A stretch of DNA of 64,000 nt from contig JADGQO010000073.1 in the NCBI GenBank assembly GCA_017881725.1, positions 1 to 64,000 of the forward strand. The letters are read 5' to 3'. A program made the position numbers and the translations under genes. Below the pieces are notes generated by a model. The model worked only from the letters and a program-made list of their open reading frames with translations, made no database searches and had not been told where the DNA came from. The stretch is from Fibrobacteria bacterium. Lineage in GTDB: Bacteria > Fibrobacterota > Fibrobacteria > UBA11236. Below, piece after piece: positions 37,101 to 46,458 of this stretch (positions within the stretch are counted from its first letter, which is position 1; every line of letters begins with the position of its first letter).

Positions 37101-37836
37101 GATCGGAATACAACGCCGCCTTGCCGTAACTTTCCGCGGCTTGCGCGGGATGTGCTTGCGATTGCGACGATGCCAGGCCCGCCCAATACTCACCGCTCTC
37201 CGGACTCCGCTTCAACAAATCCCGGAAAATTTTTTCGGCTGGGGCGGACTTGCCCGCTCGGAGATATGCCTGGGCGAGCTTTGCCGAATGAACCGGATTC
37301 GCAGCGGGCTTGTCGGACAGGGTTTCCAGAGCGGACATGTATTCATCCAAGCGGCCCGGTATCCCGACGGTTTCCACCGCCGTCAAAAGCCTTTCGGCGA
37401 TGTGGATGTCTTTAGGCCTATGGGCATTGAGTGTGGCAAGGACGGGGATTTGTTCCGCAATATTCCCGGAGCCTTCAAGCGCGGAAAGGAAGTGTTCCAA
37501 CTGCGCGTCATCCAAGGGTTTCAGGGCGCGCGCTTTGGCATACGCCTCTACTGATCCGCTAAACTGCCCTGCTTCCAGGTAAGCGCCCCCCAAAGCTACG
37601 GTAGCGTCCCAGTTACCTGGTTCGCGTTCGACGCAAAGCGCAAGCATCCGGATGGCCTTAAGGACATCTCCCGAAGCGGCCACGGACTTGCCCTGTTGGC
37701 AAGCTTCCGATTCTTGGCCGATCCGCATCGGCTTCTTCGCCGGGGCCGGAACCACGTAAATCATTCCCACGGCGATCGCGAGCGGAACTGTGGCGGAAAA
37801 ACCAACTAAACCGGAAAGACTGGAATGAATGGCCAT
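34189..37836 (-). CDS. Large TPR-repeat protein with N-terminal TM and central charged coiled coil
   Basis: Multiple TPR signatures (e.g. WDATVALGGAYLEAGQFSGSVEAYAKARALKP, PEYHYYLGLGYYDQGQWKKARNEFSDALTYR); KEKEKEKQERQARAEKEKQDNAAREEKARQAKAAAEEKAKQ centre. Confidence 0.85.
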   Translation of the reverse strand: MAIHSSLSGLVGFSATVPLAIAVGMIYVVPAPAKKPMRIGQESEACQQGKSVAASGDVLKAIRMLALCVEREPGNWDATVALGGAYLEAGQFSGSVEAYAKARALKPLDDAQLEHFLSALEGSGNIAEQIPVLATLNAHRPKDIHIAERLLTAVETVGIPGRLDEYMSALETLSDKPAANPVHSAKLAQAYLRAGKSAPAEKIFRDLLKRSPESGEYWAGLASSQSQAHPAQAAESYGKAALYSDQAEQRKTYQAQALALSKPGSPLTSPSASPSLPASSTPVVVKKNSAAAMDSVKPQAAKIDAARIAAEEKSKAQAEAQRIAREAQRVLEEKAEQEKLAAERKSKEELQAQKEKEKEKEKQERQARAEKEKQDNAAREEKARQAKAAAEEKAKQDLLARENADKQRIAEEKARKLKEDAEKQEKVARDRKERYGHALGLYQTGHLDSAAIVFKAVLEDSPVVQAYYSAGCLMLARSDFGKALTYLNQGPQDIPDLAGLKGKACVGLGKYMEGLPLLESQYAKTKNDSFLEPIIEAKQKTGDEPGAMGFLQILSDRRPEQENLHLRLAQFYRNRGDTLRASEQFSRVLICNPNQLEANIYLGMEAAHRGDFSRAAPLLEKATAALPQRGDLWKLLGGSEWRLGRKEKAWDAYAKAFTLAPTDRDIARARLEIAVSAGRADLAKALEDEVRLSPEDQEARLGLARLRFGQENYPAAEKEFKLALPHCGDAGDWAEMGRALMENKKVDEAAAAFQKAISLGNSDPHLKYELARVRMEKGDLDGAENLVKELGKNSTSDPEPLYWLGLIALKRQQTPVAEEYFLKANHRQPNSGKYAEAFASLKKDKDEFTAAISALKAAESNLSPSGQLLYADCLANSGDGATALALYSQLSRQNPSSRLLARRMDLLVRLGRGQEAVDLAAGSGDLQKDNEVMFSGAKAQLALSEAHILKGDVDLAIDVMKKVIDADSHKPEYHYYLGLGYYDQGQWKKARNEFSDALTYRVEYPEAQFRKGFCQIKLEDGKDAENTFGDLSMHAEPLWKARGYYGLALAFESEGKFEAIAHHLQLSIAADPLPEAMAYMSRIMGKAGKVSEAEEWARKALTIDPACEEATVALSEALVAGKRREEAMALARKGLREKPLSCDLMVQSAKISYQEGRMDSTFASGSNAIRICPEEPMGYFYAGVATHSIKGAKDAKPFFKSYQKLGGNKKLLPEN
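36751..36779. repeat. Hexanucleotide microsatellite (TTTTCC)n within the TPR gene
   Basis: tttttccttttccttttccttttcctttt, encoding KEKEKEK on the minus strand. Confidence 0.75.
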
Positions 37837-38349
37837 TGCGACCCCCTGGGGTTAGCGAAGCATGTCTGCAATCAGTTTTGGAGAGCCATTCCGCCGTAAG
37901 GCTCAAATGGATGCGTAAATCTAAGCTGGACTGCGATAATCGACGCGCAAGCCCTGCGGAAAAGGCTTGGGACTCCGGTACGGATCCTCCCAGCTAATCC
38001 TGCGGAAAATTTTTTGGGAACTCGAAAATGCGCGAATCCAAGAAATTCGGAAGGATCTCTTTTTTTCCACCGATTTTTCTGGATATCCGTGCTTTGGAAA
38101 AATATCCTAACTACCGATAAAAGAGTTACCCCGGTTACAACGATCACATTTCGGGAAGGAATTTTCGAATGACCCCAAATCCAGCAAACCGAATTTCGCC
38201 AGAAATTCCCGTCCTCATCAAACTCCGCACGCAATATTCACAAACAACCGGATGGGGCGTGGAATTAACAGCGCGCCGCCATTTTGAAAAGGTTACTTTC
38301 CCCGCAGAGTAGCCGTCCAATCGCGGCGGAAAACGCGTCAAGAATAATT

Positions 38350-39918
38350 ATGACTGAAACTAACGCCCTCTCAAAATTCGCACAAGAAAGCAGCCCCATG
38401 CCTGCCAGCTCTTGCGTTGGATTTGAGACGTTTCCCCATGACCGCGATGTTCTGGTTAAAGGGGAAATCGAATCCGTTTCCAGGCCGTGCTCCAAAAGGC
38501 CTGGATTGGCGATTTGGCTGGCGCTGGGAATGGCCGGAACCCAACCGATTACATCCGTTGCCGGCTCCTTGGAGGCCAATCGCGCGCTGATCAAAACGGA
38601 CGCAGCGTTTACGGCCGATAAGTTCATCCTGGATCAAGCCGCCATCATGGTCGAACTGTATTATCGGATGGACGAGGATGAGGCTTTGTTTTTTGACCCG
38701 CTGGAGCCTCAGGTGGTTTTCGGAAAAACCTCGCTGCGGAATCTGGACGAAGACCAGGCTTCGGACAGTCTAAATCTTGCCCTCAAGGCGATGCGCAATC
38801 ATGTCCATATGGTGATCGCGGCGGGCGCCGAAGCATGGCGCGCCGTACCGGAAATCCAGTCCTGGGAAATTCCCGAGGATTGGGACGCCGAAGAAGTCCT
38901 GGCATCGGCGGATCGCATGGCCTATCGGCGCGGAATGCGTAGGACTTTCCGCCGCAGTCTGGAAAATTCCTTTGCCTTCGCGCCCCAGTTGGACAGCGTG
39001 CTTAAAGCGCATGGCCTTCCAACGCGGTTGAAATACCTCCCCCACGTCGAATCCCGGTTCCAGTCGGATGCCCAGTCCCCGGCCGGAGCCGTCGGCCTTT
39101 GGCAGTTGATGAAATCGTTCGCGGGACCGGATTTGGTGATTGATAACCGCATGGATCAGCGCCTGGATCCCAAGGCATCGACAATCGCGGCGGCTCGCTT
39201 TCTGAAACGTTGCCAGAGGGATCTCGGTTCTTGGCCGCTGGCCTTAATGGCCTACAATAACGGTTTGGGGAAAATCCAAAATGCGATCGACGCCACCGGT
39301 AGCGACGAGCCCGTGGACATCATCCGGAATTTCAGCGAGGCACGGTTCGGTTCGGTATCCCGGAATTATTACGCCATGTTCCTCGCCGCCTCCAGCCTGG
39401 CCATGCAAGCGGAAAAGCTCTACCCGGGTTTGCGGAAACACGCGCCGGCCCCGTATCGGACCCTCACCTTAAACCATGCCTGGACGCCGCGACAATTGCG
39501 TCTGCTTTCGGGATACAGCCTTGCCGTGATTCGCGCATGCAACCCCGAATTATTGACCATCGTATTCAACCGCAATCTTCCGGTTCCGGCGGGCTTCGCC
39601 CTCAAGCTTCCTCCCGGTAAGCCCAGCCGCCAGGATTTGGAATTTGCGGACATCCGCACCGGCAAGCGCGAGGTGCAGGAAGGATCCGCACCGTTCACGC
39701 TCAAGGGCTTCCCCATCCCGAAGTTCGCGGAAAAATTGGTGGGGCGCCTGCGCGAAGTGATTTTTCGAAATACGGATACGTCCGTGGGAAATGAGTTGGC
39801 CTACCTGAATTCCCAAGGTGTTTTAAGCGCCCGATGCCTGGCCCAAGCGCAGCAGGATCAAATCCTCATCGAGCCTCACCCCGTGGTACACGCGGCGCTA
39901 ATCGCGCAAGGCGGCTGA
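38350..39918 (+). CDS. Membrane-associated lytic murein transglycosylase (MltD-like, SLT domain)
   Basis: LKAHGLPTRLKYLPHVESRFQSDAQSPAGAVGLWQLMKSFAG...DPKASTIAAARFLKRCQRDLGSWPLALMAYNNGLGKI; in-frame ATG at 38350. Confidence 0.87.
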   Translation: MTETNALSKFAQESSPMPASSCVGFETFPHDRDVLVKGEIESVSRPCSKRPGLAIWLALGMAGTQPITSVAGSLEANRALIKTDAAFTADKFILDQAAIMVELYYRMDEDEALFFDPLEPQVVFGKTSLRNLDEDQASDSLNLALKAMRNHVHMVIAAGAEAWRAVPEIQSWEIPEDWDAEEVLASADRMAYRRGMRRTFRRSLENSFAFAPQLDSVLKAHGLPTRLKYLPHVESRFQSDAQSPAGAVGLWQLMKSFAGPDLVIDNRMDQRLDPKASTIAAARFLKRCQRDLGSWPLALMAYNNGLGKIQNAIDATGSDEPVDIIRNFSEARFGSVSRNYYAMFLAASSLAMQAEKLYPGLRKHAPAPYRTLTLNHAWTPRQLRLLSGYSLAVIRACNPELLTIVFNRNLPVPAGFALKLPPGKPSRQDLEFADIRTGKREVQEGSAPFTLKGFPIPKFAEKLVGRLREVIFRNTDTSVGNELAYLNSQGVLSARCLAQAQQDQILIEPHPVVHAALIAQGG

Positions 39919-39976
39919 CAAACGACTGAAGCAGGACTGAAAACTGCCGCAAAAATTTCGCGCTTAAGCCACCATT

Positions 39977-42208
39977 TCAAGCTGCGTCGCCGACTCTAAG
40001 CGGCCCCAAGCCCAAAACCCCTTCCACGCGGCCAGCGGTCAACGCCAATCGGCCCATGATGCGGAAATACAGCGCATAGCAGCGGCCCAAGGCCTCCTCT
40101 GCGGCCGCGTAGTGGCCGGCGAAATCATTTTCGGATGGCAAAGGATCCAACGCATATTCGCCCAGCGTGCCCGTGGGGCCGGAGAATCCGAAGGGATACG
40201 CCGTAGCCGCGAAGACAACCGCCAGCGCCTCAAGATCCAGACGGATGGCCAGCCCGTGGGCGCGTAGCTGCGCGTGCAACTCCCGCGCGTGGGCATTGCC
40301 TTCCAAATTTTCCAACAAAATGCCCATGCCGTGCAGACTACGGCGCATGGAAACCAGGCGGGGATAGGCTTTCGCAAGCACCTCCAGGCAAGGTAGCATA
40401 CGCGTTACCTCGGTGGCGGAAGCCTGCGCGTCGGGCAGGCTTAGTCCCACTTCGGCGTCGCCGACCAGCCGCAACGCCGTTGCCAAACGAGTGCGCACAT
40501 CCGATTCAAAGGGATCCAAAAACTTCGCCAACCGGCGTTGATCGGCCTCGGCGCCTAGGAATGCCTGAGCCGCCTGGTTCACTCCTCCGCGTTCTAACTG
40601 GAAATCTCCGGGTTCGATCCAAAAATTGGCGCGTATCAAGGCCTGCGCCTGGACGGCATCCAGCAACCGGAAATCCGCTTGGGCGAATGCCTGGTAACGC
40701 TCCGACATTCCGGCCGCAACGGATTCCAAACGCCCGCGCGCCGACTGGAGTCGCTTGGTTAAAGCCCGGCGATCAGGCTCGCCGCGAAAATCCTCTTCCC
40801 CCACCCATATCGGCCGAAGATTGGTGAGGTAACCCAGAAAGTACCCGGTTACCGCCGCTTCCCCTACTTGCACCTCGCTTTGACCCGTAACGAGATCCGA
40901 GGTTGAAACCATCCGTGACGGGTTGAAATCCTCTCCCAAATCCATGCGATAAAAAGCCATGGAAGCGGCTCGGGACAGGGACGCGAAATCCGTGAAAAGT
41001 GAGGAAGCCGGATCGCCGGAACGGAACAATCCCCTCCCGGGCATGCCCCGGGCGCGGCGCACCCGTTCGGAAAGGCTGGGATGGGTATCGAACCAAGCCG
41101 TAGGCTCGCGCATCAGGCTGCGTTCCATTTTGCGGCGGACTTCGGGTATGAAGACGCGCGTGTGCGCCGCGACCAGCGCGGGCAAATCATCCGCCAAGCG
41201 CCCTTCGCGCAGGGCCATCCCCAGGCTCCGGTTGGCCAAGGCCCAGGCCGATTCCAAGATTTTCGCCTCGAGGACCATTCCCGCGAAACATTCGCCTCCC
41301 ACGGTACGCACGGCGCAGCGATCGGCCTCGAATTCCATTTGGCGCAACAGCAGGCAACTGGCCGCCTGGCCGACGCGCAGGTGGCCTTTTAATACCAGCC
41401 TAATCACGGAGGCACATACCTTCGCGGCCGCTAAAGGCACATACACAAGCGGATCCAATCGATGGCCTTGGTTGGACCATCCGGGCTCCCATGCGTCTTC
41501 GCGGACCGCGGCCGTCGCGAACCATTGATTGACGGAGCGAATGCCATGTACCATGCGCATGCCCGCCCCCTGGCGGAAGTGCCCCAGCTCATGCGCCAAT
41601 ACGCCGGCGAATTGCCCCAAATCCATGCAGCGCACCAAGGGCAGGCCAATCATCAACTCCAAACGGCCGCGGAGCACATTGCCCGGTCCGGGCATGAATC
41701 TGGCGCTGGCGTTCACTTCCATGTTGGCCAGGATCCGAACCGGCACCGGCGCGCCCAAGGAAATACACACGTCGCGCACGAACGCATGGAGCCGCGGCTC
41801 GGCGTCATCCGGCATGATGATATCGCCTTTGCCTTTCCGGCGGCGGGGAAGGCAGGGACGCAGGAGGAAAAACAGGGTCATGGCCAGAATCATTCCCAAG
41901 GTCAAGTAAAGTAAGCCCAGGCCCAGGCTTGCCGACGAGCCCGCTATCCAACCTGCGTGCGCCATAAGATGCCGGTACAGACCGTAGGCGATGAGCGCGA
42001 CCAGGGCGGCGTAATGCGCGGGAATCACAATCGCGGCGAGGGCCACGGAAACCAGGCCGGCGGCGTAAGCCGGAGGGGGCGCCAGGTTTTCCACCCGGCG
42101 ACGCACGGATTCCGGAAATCTGGTTTTGGGCAGCAGGGAAACGGACCACATGGGATCATTGTAGGGGCAAACCCGGCCGTGCGCAATCAATCCAGGGCGA
42201 GGCAGCAC
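39977..42208 (-). CDS. M48-family membrane metallopeptidase
   Basis: GQFAGVLAHELGHFRQGAGMRMVH (HExxH), QMEFEADRCAVRTVGGE, N-terminal TM helices; likely start at the internal ATG near 42151 (MWSVSLLP). Confidence 0.85.
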   Translation of the reverse strand: MLPRPGLIAHGRVCPYNDPMWSVSLLPKTRFPESVRRRVENLAPPPAYAAGLVSVALAAIVIPAHYAALVALIAYGLYRHLMAHAGWIAGSSASLGLGLLYLTLGMILAMTLFFLLRPCLPRRRKGKGDIIMPDDAEPRLHAFVRDVCISLGAPVPVRILANMEVNASARFMPGPGNVLRGRLELMIGLPLVRCMDLGQFAGVLAHELGHFRQGAGMRMVHGIRSVNQWFATAAVREDAWEPGWSNQGHRLDPLVYVPLAAAKVCASVIRLVLKGHLRVGQAASCLLLRQMEFEADRCAVRTVGGECFAGMVLEAKILESAWALANRSLGMALREGRLADDLPALVAAHTRVFIPEVRRKMERSLMREPTAWFDTHPSLSERVRRARGMPGRGLFRSGDPASSLFTDFASLSRAASMAFYRMDLGEDFNPSRMVSTSDLVTGQSEVQVGEAAVTGYFLGYLTNLRPIWVGEEDFRGEPDRRALTKRLQSARGRLESVAAGMSERYQAFAQADFRLLDAVQAQALIRANFWIEPGDFQLERGGVNQAAQAFLGAEADQRRLAKFLDPFESDVRTRLATALRLVGDAEVGLSLPDAQASATEVTRMLPCLEVLAKAYPRLVSMRRSLHGMGILLENLEGNAHARELHAQLRAHGLAIRLDLEALAVVFAATAYPFGFSGPTGTLGEYALDPLPSENDFAGHYAAAEEALGRCYALYFRIMGRLALTAGRVEGVLGLGPLRVGDAA

Positions 42209-42578
42209 AATCGTTCGGGCGGAAGCCCGAGCGGCGCGCTCAGAAATTCGATTCCGGTTCTTTCGGTGAACACGGTCGTAGATAAAATTCCGATAAATGC
42301 CTGGAAGACCCCATATTTATTGAGTTATATCACAGGAATCATGGATGTTACGGTTCCTTGAAAGTTACCTTAGGCCACGCTCCGGAACCTATGGAAATTA
42401 TTGGGAAATTAGGCTTTTTCAGCTGTCGGACCCAAAAGGCCCAAACACCGCGAAATTTCGAAATGAGGGCCTAAGTGCGGGATTGCCCTAAGGTTGCGCC
42501 TGGCATAAAATTATCCTGGACGCGATAAATCGTATTCCCACGGTTTTCCCATCCTGTCCATTTAGGAGTCGTCATTCC

Positions 42579-44420
42579 ATGACCGAAGGCCGCGATTTTC
42601 CTTCCCCAAGCACAGGCGTGATTCGCCAAGTCGCAATCGTCGGTTTGAACCGCGAGACCGCCCACTTGCTCCCCAACCTTCTCGACGCGGAAGGCATCCA
42701 TGTCATCAAGGTCCTGAACCCGGAGTTGGAGGACGTAAGCCGACTGACGCAATACCCGCATCTGGATATCATCATCGATACGACGCACAACCCGACCATC
42801 TCGGCGCGGCTCCGCAAATTGTCCATGAAGCGCGTGGACGTAATCAGCGGACTGGGAGCGCGCATACTTTTCTGCGGAGTGAAGAAAAGCGGTGGCGAGG
42901 GCAAGGATGCCGTGCTGCAAAGCCTGGAGGAGCTCCGGGAAGCGGTGGGCTTGGCCAAGAACAAAGACGAAATCCTGAAAGTCATTCTGAACACCGCCGT
43001 AAAAACCACGGGTGCCGATTGCGGATCGCTCATGCTCCTGGATCCTTCCAAGCGCCAATTGACGATCGAGGCTTCCGTAGGCCTGGACCCGAACGTAGTC
43101 CTATCCGCCATCCAGCGCGTGGGCAAGGGCGTCTCCGGCATGGCCGTGCGCCGCGGCGAAGCCGTTTTGATCCAGGGACGCGCCGACAAGGACCTCCACG
43201 CGGCCGAATACCAAAATGGCGATTTGACCTCGGCGATTTGCTGTCCGCTCAAGGATGGCGATGAGCCCGTAGGCGTCATCAACATATCCAGCAAGAATCC
43301 GGCGCGGATATTCGGGCGCGAGGACGTGGAGTTCCTGCAGGAGTTGGCCGGGTTGACCGCGGAGATGATCAAATCCACGCGCGACCCCGATACCAACCAA
43401 ACCACGGCCCATTCCCTGGGAATCATCAACGCCGTGCGCGAAATCCTATCCATGAAATACCGCATGGAAGAACGGCTCAATCTCATGCTGATGAAGCTCG
43501 TCAATGCCTTCGGCGCGACGGCTTGCACTTATTATGAGATAAATCCGACGGATAAAAGCTTCGTCGCCAAAGCTTCGAGTTCCGTCGGCGTAACCTCCTT
43601 GAAGGAAAAGCCCATGCTGTTGGACGACTTGTTCACGCAGCGCATCCTCAAATGCGGGCATCCGTTTTGCGTCAACGCCACCGGGAAGTTTCCGCGCACC
43701 AAGAAGTGGTCGTTGGTCCAGCCCATCCGCGTCGGCGTGTCCCAGGAAATCGTCGGCGCGTTATTTCTTTTCATGAATTCCGAAAAAAACAATCTGAAGG
43801 AAGAAACCGGGCTTTTGAAAAAAATCGGGGAAATGCTCGGCCGGGAGTTTTCCAAGTCGCGCGAACTGGAAAGCATGAAGGTTCAATCCTTAAAGTATTC
43901 CGCGATCTCCCAATTCTCCTTCGACGTATCCAACACCGCTTCCCTGTCGGAATTGAACAGGATGATTTTATCCAATCTCGGACTCATTCTGGAAGCCGAA
44001 ACCTGCGTCCTGCGCTTGCGAAACTCGCACTTGGAAGACCTGGAAGTCCGCCAAACCGTGTCGAGCCGCGACGCGGGCTGGCTGGAATCGGTTTTGGCCG
44101 TGGACGAATTCGTAGTCGCGGATTTGTCGCCGGGAAAAGGGCCTTTGCGCTGCGACGATTTATCACGTTCGCCCTATGCGGACTTGGGGTTAGGCAAGGA
44201 TTCCATGCTGGCCGCGGCCATCGACATTGGCGGTGAAATCATGGGAAGCCTCACCGTTTACAATCGCAAGGCCCCTGATCAAGGCCATGCGAAGCCGTTC
44301 ACCAATACGGACCAGGACGTGCTTTTAAATTTCGTTTTGCAAGCGGCGAAGGGATTGAAGCGTTATTTCCCGTTCCCCTCGCCTAAGCAAGCGACTCCGG
44401 ATCCGGTACTGGCCGACTAA
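42579..44420 (+). CDS. Multi-GAF-domain protein with Rossmann-like N-terminus, no recognisable output domain
   Basis: N-term VIRQVAIVGLNRETAHLLPNLLDAEGIHVIKVLNPELED...LDIIIDTTHN; GAF blocks (GADCGSLMLLDPSKRQLTIEASVGLDPNV...GDEPVGVINISSK; two further GAF-like segments). Confidence 0.8.
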   Translation: MTEGRDFPSPSTGVIRQVAIVGLNRETAHLLPNLLDAEGIHVIKVLNPELEDVSRLTQYPHLDIIIDTTHNPTISARLRKLSMKRVDVISGLGARILFCGVKKSGGEGKDAVLQSLEELREAVGLAKNKDEILKVILNTAVKTTGADCGSLMLLDPSKRQLTIEASVGLDPNVVLSAIQRVGKGVSGMAVRRGEAVLIQGRADKDLHAAEYQNGDLTSAICCPLKDGDEPVGVINISSKNPARIFGREDVEFLQELAGLTAEMIKSTRDPDTNQTTAHSLGIINAVREILSMKYRMEERLNLMLMKLVNAFGATACTYYEINPTDKSFVAKASSSVGVTSLKEKPMLLDDLFTQRILKCGHPFCVNATGKFPRTKKWSLVQPIRVGVSQEIVGALFLFMNSEKNNLKEETGLLKKIGEMLGREFSKSRELESMKVQSLKYSAISQFSFDVSNTASLSELNRMILSNLGLILEAETCVLRLRNSHLEDLEVRQTVSSRDAGWLESVLAVDEFVVADLSPGKGPLRCDDLSRSPYADLGLGKDSMLAAAIDIGGEIMGSLTVYNRKAPDQGHAKPFTNTDQDVLLNFVLQAAKGLKRYFPFPSPKQATPDPVLAD

Positions 44421-44451
44421 CGGCCCGTTAAGAAATCGGAAAAATCCGTCG

Positions 44452-44483
44452 AAAAAAAAGAGGAGGCCGTTAAGCCTCCTCCG
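44452..44483 (-). terminator. Rho-independent terminator of rpsA (minus strand)
   Basis: Plus strand aaaaaaaagAGGAGGCcgttaaGCCTCCTC; on the minus strand, hairpin followed by T-run. Confidence 0.87.
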
Positions 44484-44539
44484 CGTAATTTCCGGGGTTC
44501 GTACCCCGAAGTTGGATGGCGCTGAGATTGCCTGGAGCC

Positions 44540-46267
44540 TTATTCGCCTTCCAGCTTCATGACGTCGCCGAGCGTGGCCGGCTGCGGCTTATGGGCCGAC
44601 AGGTAGGACTTCCACTCCGCGTCTTCCTTGTTCTTGAAATAGTCGGTCACGCTCAAGGTCAACTTGCGCGCGGGTCCGTCCACTTCAATCACGGCCGCCG
44701 GAACCGTGTCACCGGGCTTGAAGGCCTCGGCTGGGTTCCGGATATTGTCGGAAGTCAGTTTGGATGTCGGGATGAATCCTTCGAGTCCTCCCTCCACTTC
44801 CACGATCACACCGCGCTCCAAAAGACGGGCGATTTTGCCTTGGACTTCCTTCCCGAGCGGGAAATTGGTCGCGACATTGTCCCACGGGTCATCTTCCAGA
44901 TGCTTCATGGAGAGGCTGATGCGGCGCTTTTCCTTGTCGATGGCCATGACGATGCACTCGACCTTGTCGCCCTTCTTGAGCACTTCGGACGGGTGGTTGA
45001 TCTTCTTGGTCCAGGACATGTCGGACACATGGATGAGGCCATCCACGCCTTCCTTGATCTCGATGAACGCGCCGAAGGCTGCGAGGTTGCGGATTTCTCC
45101 GGTAACCTTGGAGCCGACGGGAATTTCATCTTCGATATGCTGCCACGGATCCGGGGTCGCCTGCTTCAAGCCCAACGAGATTTTCTCGTTCTCGGCGTCG
45201 AGCTTCAAGACCACGGCTTCCACTTCGTCGCCCTGGTTCAGGAGCTGCGAGGGATGCTTGACATGCTGCGTCCAGGACATTTCGGAGATGTGGATGAGGC
45301 CTTCCACGCCTTGATCCAATTCCACGAACACGCCGTAATCCGTGATGGATACGACCTTGCCCTTGACCTTGGTGCCTTCCGGATACTTCGCGGCCACATC
45401 TTCCCACGGATGTTTGGTGAGCTGCTTCATGCCGAGGCTGATGCGCTCCTTCTTCTCGTTGAAGTCGAGGACCACAACCTTCACGCGATCTCCGAGGGAG
45501 ACGACCTCCGAAGGATGGTTCACGCGGCCCCAGCTCATGTCGGTGATATGGAGCAAGCCGTCCACGCCGCCCAAATCGATGAAGGCGCCGAAGTCGGTGA
45601 TGTTCTTGACCACGCCCTCGCGGACCTGGCCCTTTTCCAACGTGTCGATGATTTCGTCGCGCATCTTGCTGCGCTCTTGTTCCAAGACCACGCGGCGCGA
45701 AACCACGATGTTGCGGCGGATCTTGTTGACCTTGATGACCTTGAAGTCCATCTTCTGGTTGATGAGGGCGTCGAGATCGGGCACTTGGCGCAGATCGATT
45801 TGCGATCCGGGCAAGAAGGCTTCGATGCCGAACAGGTCGACCACAACGCCACCCTTGATGCGGCGGGTGATGGTACCGGTGACGATTTCTTCTTTTTCGA
45901 ACGCTTCACGGATGCGCTCCCAGACGCGCATGAAGTCCGCGCGCTGCTTGGACAAAATGATTTGGCCGTCGGCGTTTTCCACCTGTTCCAAATACACGTC
46001 GATGACCTTGCCCGGGGCCAGGTCGAGGTCGTCCTTGAACTCCTGCTTGGAGATGATGCCTTCCGACTTGAAGCGGATGTCGACGAACACGTCCGTGTCC
46101 GTCACGCGCACCACGGTGCCCTTGACGATGCTGCCTTCGGTGTAACCGGTGAGGGAGGATTCGTATTGGGCGAGAACTTCTTTTTTAACCTGGAAGTGAT
46201 TTTTGGCTTCCGACTCGTCGCCGAAATCCTTCAAATCCTCTTCGGTTCCATACAACAACTTTGCCAT
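44540..46267 (-). CDS. rpsA: 30S ribosomal protein S1
   Basis: Six S1 repeats (e.g. GVVKNITDFGAFIDLGGVDGLLHITDMSWGRVNHPSEVVSLGDRVKVVVLDFNEKKERISLGMKQL); adjacent to cmk. Confidence 0.97.
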   Translation of the reverse strand: MAKLLYGTEEDLKDFGDESEAKNHFQVKKEVLAQYESSLTGYTEGSIVKGTVVRVTDTDVFVDIRFKSEGIISKQEFKDDLDLAPGKVIDVYLEQVENADGQIILSKQRADFMRVWERIREAFEKEEIVTGTITRRIKGGVVVDLFGIEAFLPGSQIDLRQVPDLDALINQKMDFKVIKVNKIRRNIVVSRRVVLEQERSKMRDEIIDTLEKGQVREGVVKNITDFGAFIDLGGVDGLLHITDMSWGRVNHPSEVVSLGDRVKVVVLDFNEKKERISLGMKQLTKHPWEDVAAKYPEGTKVKGKVVSITDYGVFVELDQGVEGLIHISEMSWTQHVKHPSQLLNQGDEVEAVVLKLDAENEKISLGLKQATPDPWQHIEDEIPVGSKVTGEIRNLAAFGAFIEIKEGVDGLIHVSDMSWTKKINHPSEVLKKGDKVECIVMAIDKEKRRISLSMKHLEDDPWDNVATNFPLGKEVQGKIARLLERGVIVEVEGGLEGFIPTSKLTSDNIRNPAEAFKPGDTVPAAVIEVDGPARKLTLSVTDYFKNKEDAEWKSYLSAHKPQPATLGDVMKLEGE

Positions 46268-46458
46268 GTGATTGATGCTCCTGATCGTCCGCGGGGATGA
46301 GGTTTATCACTAGGTGAAGCGCCTCGCGCGGGATCTGTCCGGCGAAGAAGGGTTAATTTCCGAACTCCGGAAAAGGGTCTTCGTCGCCGCTGTCCGGTTC
46401 CAAAATGAAAACCGGTAACCGTCCGAAAACCACCGTGAGCGGGCCGCTGGGGCCGCCT

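Noticed and set aside
42440-42480. Possible decayed third MITE end (cgaaatttcgaaatgagggcc)
   Set aside because: Shares only the short palindromic AAATTTCGAAA core; no TIR or interior similarity.
42572-43528. 318-aa minus-strand ORF
   Set aside because: Antisense to the start of the GAF protein; Ser/Arg-rich shadow translation.
44516-46300. 594-aa plus-strand ORF with repetitive H/D/L-rich sequence
   Set aside because: Exact antisense shadow of rpsA; its internal periodicity is a reflection of the S1 repeats.
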